From Bacteroidales bacterium (GTDB taxonomy: Bacteria > Bacteroidota > Bacteroidia > Bacteroidales > F082), in contig JALNZU010000060.1 of the NCBI GenBank assembly GCA_023229245.1, positions 1 through 9,452 on the forward strand: a stretch of DNA of 9,452 bases, given 5' to 3'. Both the position numbers and the translations under genes were made by a program. The notes under the pieces are model-generated. The model was not told where the DNA came from, did not search any database, and saw only the letters and a list, made by a program, of their open reading frames with translations. Positions 6,554 to 9,452 of the stretch are shown piece after piece; position 1 is the first letter of the stretch; every line of letters starts with the position of its first letter.

Positions 6554-6772
6554 TTAGTGTTTCATTAGTTTCTGTACCCGCCAGCGTTCTCCGTCCCAGA
6601 GGCGCACTAAGTACAAACCTGCCGGATAAGACTCCAATGCTATCTGATGAAAACGTCCCTTAGCCGGAGTTTCATACAGCTTACGCCCTGTAGGGCTGAT
6701 GAGTTGCAGCTGCATAAAAGCTTGAATGTCTTGCTCGGGTAGCTCTTTCCATTCATAAAAACCAGAAATGTA
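6554..6772 (-). pseudogene. CTD4: orphan T9SS sorting-domain segment, leader frameshifted
   Basis: The minus strand encodes YISGFYEWKELPEQDIQAF, MQLQLISPTGRKLYETP, SYPAGLYLVRLWDGERW and QKLMKH with stop at 6554. One extra base compared with the other copies (CTAACAAAAG instead of CTAAAAAAG) puts a stop just upstream, so the GTG start used by CTD1-CTD3 is lost and the first Met is internal. Compared with CTD3 I count nine silent codon changes and three replacements (A to T, L to P, H to Q). In the core after MQLQL it is eight silent to one replacement. That pattern indicates ancestry as selected protein-coding sequence even though this copy has no cargo. Confidence 0.75.
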
Positions 6773-6780
6773 CTTTTGTT

Positions 6781-6915
6781 AGATTCCTCACTGTGTTCGG
6801 AATGACTACAGGTAGTTGGGTAAGGAGTTCTTCACATAGGCGGCTTCGCCGCCTATGTGAAGAACTCTCTGTCTGTAAAAAAATCCACGTTATTTCGAGC
6901 GTCAGCGAGAAATCT
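6781..6915. repeat. R6: long form palindrome with compensated stem change
   Basis: The inner hairpin spans 6825-6867 with perfect 20-bp arms and loop TTC (6845-6847). Compared with R2/R4/R5 the left arm has CTTCACAT instead of CTACACAT, and the right arm has the matching ATGTGAAG instead of ATGTGTAG, so pairing is kept. The flanking spacer is cut at about 6932 by the transposase remnant. Confidence 0.9.
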
Positions 6916-6932
6916 CACACATGATTCTTTAC

Positions 6933-7204
6933 GGCCTCATCCAAAAATTTTCTTATTGAAACTCCGGCTTTTATTTCAATATGTTTTGAGATAACTAATG
7001 CCATAAAACATATCTAGATATGCAATTTAATGGGATCTTCTTTAAAATGGAATAAAGGCATAGTCTGCAAATCACTTTTTGACACTCTGAACGCCTGTTC
7101 TATTCTGTCAAGTTCATGATAACGGTCAATACTAATTTTGTTGCTTGCTATTTTTACTGAACTGCTGGAGCTTTTGATGCTGTATTTACCACTCTAATCT
7201 TCAT
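6933..7204 (-). pseudogene. Internally deleted IS4/IS1634-like DDE transposase
   Basis: The minus strand starts at ATG 7204 with MKIRVVNTASKAPAVQ and a stop at 7154-7156, within module B. Immediately after it the frame resumes as KIASNKISIDRYHELDRIEQ, AFRVSKSDLQTMPLFHFK, EDPIKLHI, an in-frame TAG (7014-7016), then ICFMALVISKHIEIKAG and VSIRKFLDEA, where it is cut by the R6 flank. The RIEQAFRxxKSDL segment, carrying the last acidic residue of the DDE triad, followed by PIKLHxxICFMAL, is typical of the C-terminal part of IS4/IS1634-type transposases. The first two catalytic residues lie in the missing middle. With an internal deletion and a nonsense codon it is inactive. Confidence 0.75.
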
Positions 7205-7307
7205 AAAAACACTCCTTAGTGCGGTAAATTTATATAAATAAAACATTAAACCACTGAAATACAATGATTAAAAAAACGTACTAAATTTAAAGGGGACAAG
7301 TCAGGAT
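7158..7307 (-). mobile_element. Module B, copy 2
   Basis: This is the partner of 487-636. It carries an intact ATG for the transposase leader peptide and about 100 bp of leader reaching CAAGTCAGGAT, which may be the left IS end. Unlike copy 1 it is directly joined to element A on one side and to the transposase C-terminal part on the other. Confidence 0.6.
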
Positions 7308-7597
7308 GAAGGCGTAGTATCAACATGCCTCATCGCTTGATCTTACAGATAGCTCAATCTACTTATTACCACCTGATATTTCTTTTAACTCACATTTTGT
7401 ACTTCGTCCACCGTTAGCTTTTTTTTAGAATATCTTTTTTCACTATCGTCTATTAAAATTTGTTACATCATATCATATCTATCTTATGTACAATGCAATA
7501 GCATATAAAAACCTTGTCGCCCTTTTGAAGGTTGTTTTCTGGCGGTAGAAAGTTCATATGATGCGCAAAAAACTCATTAGATCAAAAAACAAGGGGG
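7306..7597 (+). mobile_element. Repeat element A, copy 2
   Basis: This is about 95% identical to 7-315 in the same orientation, and ends in GGGGG (7593-7597) where copy 1 has 22 G. The flanks (TCAGG before, TATGG after) are not duplicated, unlike the TATCA pair around copy 1, so this copy may have been rearranged by the adjacent IS fragment. It contains no recognised gene. Confidence 0.6.
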
Positions 7598-7902
7598 TAT
7601 GGATGCCCTGGTATGGACATTTATGTGTAAGCACTGAGAAGTCATGTGCAATGAAGCAACCTAAAGTTATATCTCAGAATATCATACACTTAACAATATA
7701 TACCATCAAAGTCAGAAGCAAGATATTTTTTGCAATATCATTTGTTATCAGCTGTTATACAAAAGCTTGCTAACCAAAGCTAATTGCAGCTATCCATTTC
7801 AAATACAATACATTCAATAAACCACTATGGCTATAAAATGTACTATACTTCAAATCAAGGCTTTTCGATTACTTACAATTGACAATTGTAATGAGCATTG
7901 TG
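7598..7902. other. No recognisable gene between element A and the barrel gene
   Basis: The stretch is AT-rich. A + strand frame continuing from 7558 inside element A reaches 7773, but it crosses the element boundary and resembles nothing I know. I see no further repeat copy here except the small palindrome noted separately. Confidence 0.6.
7873..7891. repeat. 19-bp perfect palindrome downstream of the barrel gene
   Basis: TTACAATTG, a single A, then CAATTGTAA: two perfect 9-bp arms, 11 bp beyond the stop codon of the gene at 7903-8703. The position suggests a transcript-end hairpin, but it is AT-rich with a one-base centre and no T-run, so it could equally be a protein binding site. Confidence 0.45.
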
Positions 7903-8703
7903 TCAGTACCATTGTCTTTTCTTCAAACCAACCGTAAATAGCAACCCCAAATAATTTCCCGTCAGATCGTAATATCCTCTTGTGTCGGGCGATGTGAACA
8001 GATTTGCAAACTGATACTCTCCATAAATGGTATGCTGAAAGTTCATCACATAAATAAGGTTTGCTTTGAGCAGTACTTTCTCCAATGCATACGAAAAGCC
8101 TGTTCCAACGACAAAACTACCTTGAAAATTATTTTTAGGACTTTCTAATTTTAGACCAAACACTTCTCTTCTCTCCGATAGTTCCTCACTTATTACTGCA
8201 TGTACAAATCCAGCTTCGCCTTTAGGAAAAAACATTGCTTTAAATCCAATCAAAAAAGAATTAAACGTTCTATTTCCGGATTGTATATTTAGTCGTAATA
8301 ATACTGGGGATGAAAATGAAACAATGGAATACATTTTAGCTCTATCAATTAGATCTCCAATGTAATCAGGAAATAAATCATTATTGTATATTCTATATTT
8401 TACGCTATATACAGGTTCTAAGGCAACAAGCAGACCAGTTGTTATCGCCCATTTCTTTTCTGGATAAAAGTCATATTCAATGCCGGCATTAAATCCTAAG
8501 ATCGGTATGTTTTCGAAAGTATATTCACCATATTGCGGTGTAAGGTAAGCCTTATCATAAAGAACCGGCCCAGCAACTATACTCCATTTAGAGTATTTTG
8601 ACAACTCATCATATACCTTTTGCTCTTGTGAGCAGACCGTTCTCAGTGAAGCAGCCATGAGTATTAAACCCATGACTGCTGATATTTTAAAAAGTTTCGC
8701 CAT
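7903..8703 (-). CDS. Outer-membrane beta-barrel-like protein, function unknown
   Basis: This is a 266-residue protein. A signal peptide (MAKLFKISAVMGLILMAAS) ends near SLRTVCSQEQK; the Cys is not in a good lipobox, so cleavage by signal peptidase I is more likely. The remainder alternates hydrophobic and polar residues with frequent Gly and aromatic positions, as in PorT/OmpW-like outer-membrane barrels: WSIVAGPVLYDK, ILGFNAGIEYDFYPEKKW, AITTGLLVALEPVY, SFVVGTGFSYALEK and a final LGLLFTVGLKKRQWY ending on aromatics. It probably sits in the outer membrane as a small barrel of about eight to ten strands; ligand or role cannot be read from the sequence. It stands alone, with no neighbour close enough for an operon. 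The start ATG at 8703 fits the signal peptide. Confidence 0.85.
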   Translation of the reverse strand: MAKLFKISAVMGLILMAASLRTVCSQEQKVYDELSKYSKWSIVAGPVLYDKAYLTPQYGEYTFENIPILGFNAGIEYDFYPEKKWAITTGLLVALEPVYSVKYRIYNNDLFPDYIGDLIDRAKMYSIVSFSSPVLLRLNIQSGNRTFNSFLIGFKAMFFPKGEAGFVHAVISEELSERREVFGLKLESPKNNFQGSFVVGTGFSYALEKVLLKANLIYVMNFQHTIYGEYQFANLFTSPDTRGYYDLTGNYLGLLFTVGLKKRQWY

Positions 8704-8991
8704 GTCAAAACGTTTATAGTATAATTTCTTGCGGACTTGAAATGAGCAATCACTGATAGATTTTTATCTGCGTGATATTGAAGGAATATTCCCAATGATG
8801 TGTTTTCCATTTTTATGCTCTTGAATTGTTCATGTTTCCATCCTTATAATTTGACGAACGAGATAGTACAGTTTTTATTGTAAAAAATAGATCAGATTGG
8901 ATATTCTAGAACTGAAGCAAATTCATATATTGATTATATACCATGTAAAACCTTGATTTCTACAGCTTTCATCCTTTATTTTAAAACAAAA
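8704..8991. other. Intergenic region upstream of the barrel gene
   Basis: AT-rich DNA with no convincing coding frame, RNA gene or repeat. The promoter of the barrel gene should lie here, but I do not find a clean TTTG/TAnnTTTG pair. Confidence 0.5.
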
Positions 8992-9180
8992 CTATTTGCA
9001 ATCAGGCTGTGTTGTCTCGATTTTTATGCGTGGTGTTAACTTTATGGCAGCTTTTACCATCCAACATATAGTTGATAGCTGATTAAATGAACCCGGATTA
9101 ATACCATTAGGGTTGAAGAAACCTTGTTGCCAAAGATAGATTCTATAAGCAAATAAGCGGTTAGCAACCACTGCATGCAT
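8992..9180 (-). CDS. Small hypothetical ORF, doubtful
   Basis: This is a 62-codon frame beginning MHAVVANRLFAYRIYLWQQG and ending KIETTQPDCK. It has no signal peptide, transmembrane segment or motif that I recognise. It is arranged divergently from the TetR gene with a 153-bp gap holding a palindromic operator-like site, a common place for a TetR target, and this is the main argument for it. Its length is also compatible with a chance frame or the remnant of a larger gene. Confidence 0.25.
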   Translation of the reverse strand: MHAVVANRLFAYRIYLWQQGFFNPNGINPGSFNQLSTICWMVKAAIKLTPRIKIETTQPDCK

Positions 9181-9277
9181 GCTGAAAAATTATTTTTTTC
9201 TATGTAATGGCTTACTATCTGTGTGATAGTGACTTAAAATCTCCTTAGTTTTTTTTAACAATTTCAACTAAAAAGTA

Positions 9278-9306
9278 AACTATAAAACTAAAATAGTTTT
9301 GTAGTT
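9278..9306. promoter_or_regulatory. Palindromic operator-like site in front of the TetR gene
   Basis: AACTATAAAACTA, a 3-bp AAA centre, and TAGTTTTGTAGTT form 13-bp inverted arms with one mismatch. The right arm contains TAGTTTTG, an exact match to the Bacteroidota -7 consensus TAnnTTTG, 32 bp before the TetR start. A repressor bound here would cover the promoter, so autoregulation is the simple reading. No matching -33 TTTG is seen. Confidence 0.6.
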
Positions 9307-9333
9307 TTGCCGCCTTATTGTGTTAAACCGTTT

Positions 9334-9452
9334 ATGATGTCAGTAAAAGAAAGGGTATTGGCAAAAGCAGCTGAGTTATTTATCCAGTTTGGAGTAAAAA
9401 ATGTTACTATGGATCAACTGGCTACTGAGCTAAGCATGTCGAAGCGTACTCT
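9334..9452 (+). CDS. TetR-family transcriptional regulator, N-terminal part (runs off window)
   Basis: The frame starts at ATG 9334 (or the adjacent ATG 9337) and encodes MMSVKERVLAKAAELFIQFG, then VKNVTMDQLATELSMSKRT, before the window ends after 39 codons. This is the standard TetR N-terminal DNA-binding unit: helix 1 (ERVLAKAAELF), then the helix-turn-helix (TMDQLATELSMSKRT). The ligand-binding domain lies outside the window, so its effector is unknown. A 29-bp palindrome just upstream (9278-9306) overlaps its likely promoter and is a good candidate for its own operator. Confidence 0.9.
   Translation, partial: MMSVKERVLAKAAELFIQFGVKNVTMDQLATELSMSKRT

Noticed and set aside
7340..7450. Minus-strand peptide in element A with ELKEISGGNK, resembling a double-glycine bacteriocin leader
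   Set aside because: It is about 27 codons from a GTG in copy 1, ends right after the GG, and is frameshifted in copy 2 by one extra A. There is no transporter or maturation gene nearby.
9214..9230. Small inverted repeat ACTATC/GATAGT as a second operator
   Set aside because: Six-bp arms in AT-rich DNA are expected by chance and the site is far from the TetR promoter.

Overview
The window looks like chromosomal DNA from a member of the Bacteroidota. The evidence is a secreted subtilisin-like protease with a C-terminal type IX secretion (T9SS) sorting domain, several short lipoproteins with charged residues after the lipobox cysteine, an outer-membrane barrel protein, a TetR gene of the usual Bacteroidota form, and TAnnTTTG-type -7 elements. 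I cannot name a genus.

Layout. (1) 1-636 is mobile-element wreckage. A ~300-bp repeat (element A) ends in a run of 22 G and interrupts what looks like an AbiEii-type toxin gene. A 150-bp piece of an IS element (module B), carrying the first codons of a transposase, follows. (2) 651-2049 is a tandem array that alternates imperfect palindromes (R1-R4) with three copies of an orphan T9SS sorting-domain segment (CTD1-CTD3), all on the minus strand. (3) 2092-6010 is a minus-strand gene cluster: lipoprotein (META-like), lipoprotein, its near-identical but nonsense-mutated paralog, then the protease. Gene spacing is -4 to about 20 bp, so it reads as one operon. (4) 6323-6915 is another palindrome-CTD-palindrome unit (R5, CTD4, R6). 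(5) 6933-7597 is an internally deleted transposase, module B again, and a second copy of element A. (6) 7903-8703 is an outer-membrane beta-barrel-like protein on the minus strand. (7) 8992-9452 has a small doubtful ORF and the divergent start of a TetR regulator, with a 29-bp near-perfect palindrome between them.

How it fits together. The operon probably makes a T9SS-exported S8 protease plus exported lipoproteins of unknown role. It is bracketed on both sides by the same repeat families (A, B, R and CTD, all in direct orientation), so recombination between flanks could delete or amplify the whole block. The most interesting signals are four points. The orphan sorting-domain cassettes differ mainly by silent changes in their core. 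The nested hairpin has a compensated stem change. The G tract is 22 long in one copy of element A and 5 in the other. A sharply bounded ~97% identical tract, probably gene conversion, lies between the two lipoprotein paralogs. I did not find a complete new enzymatic system here.
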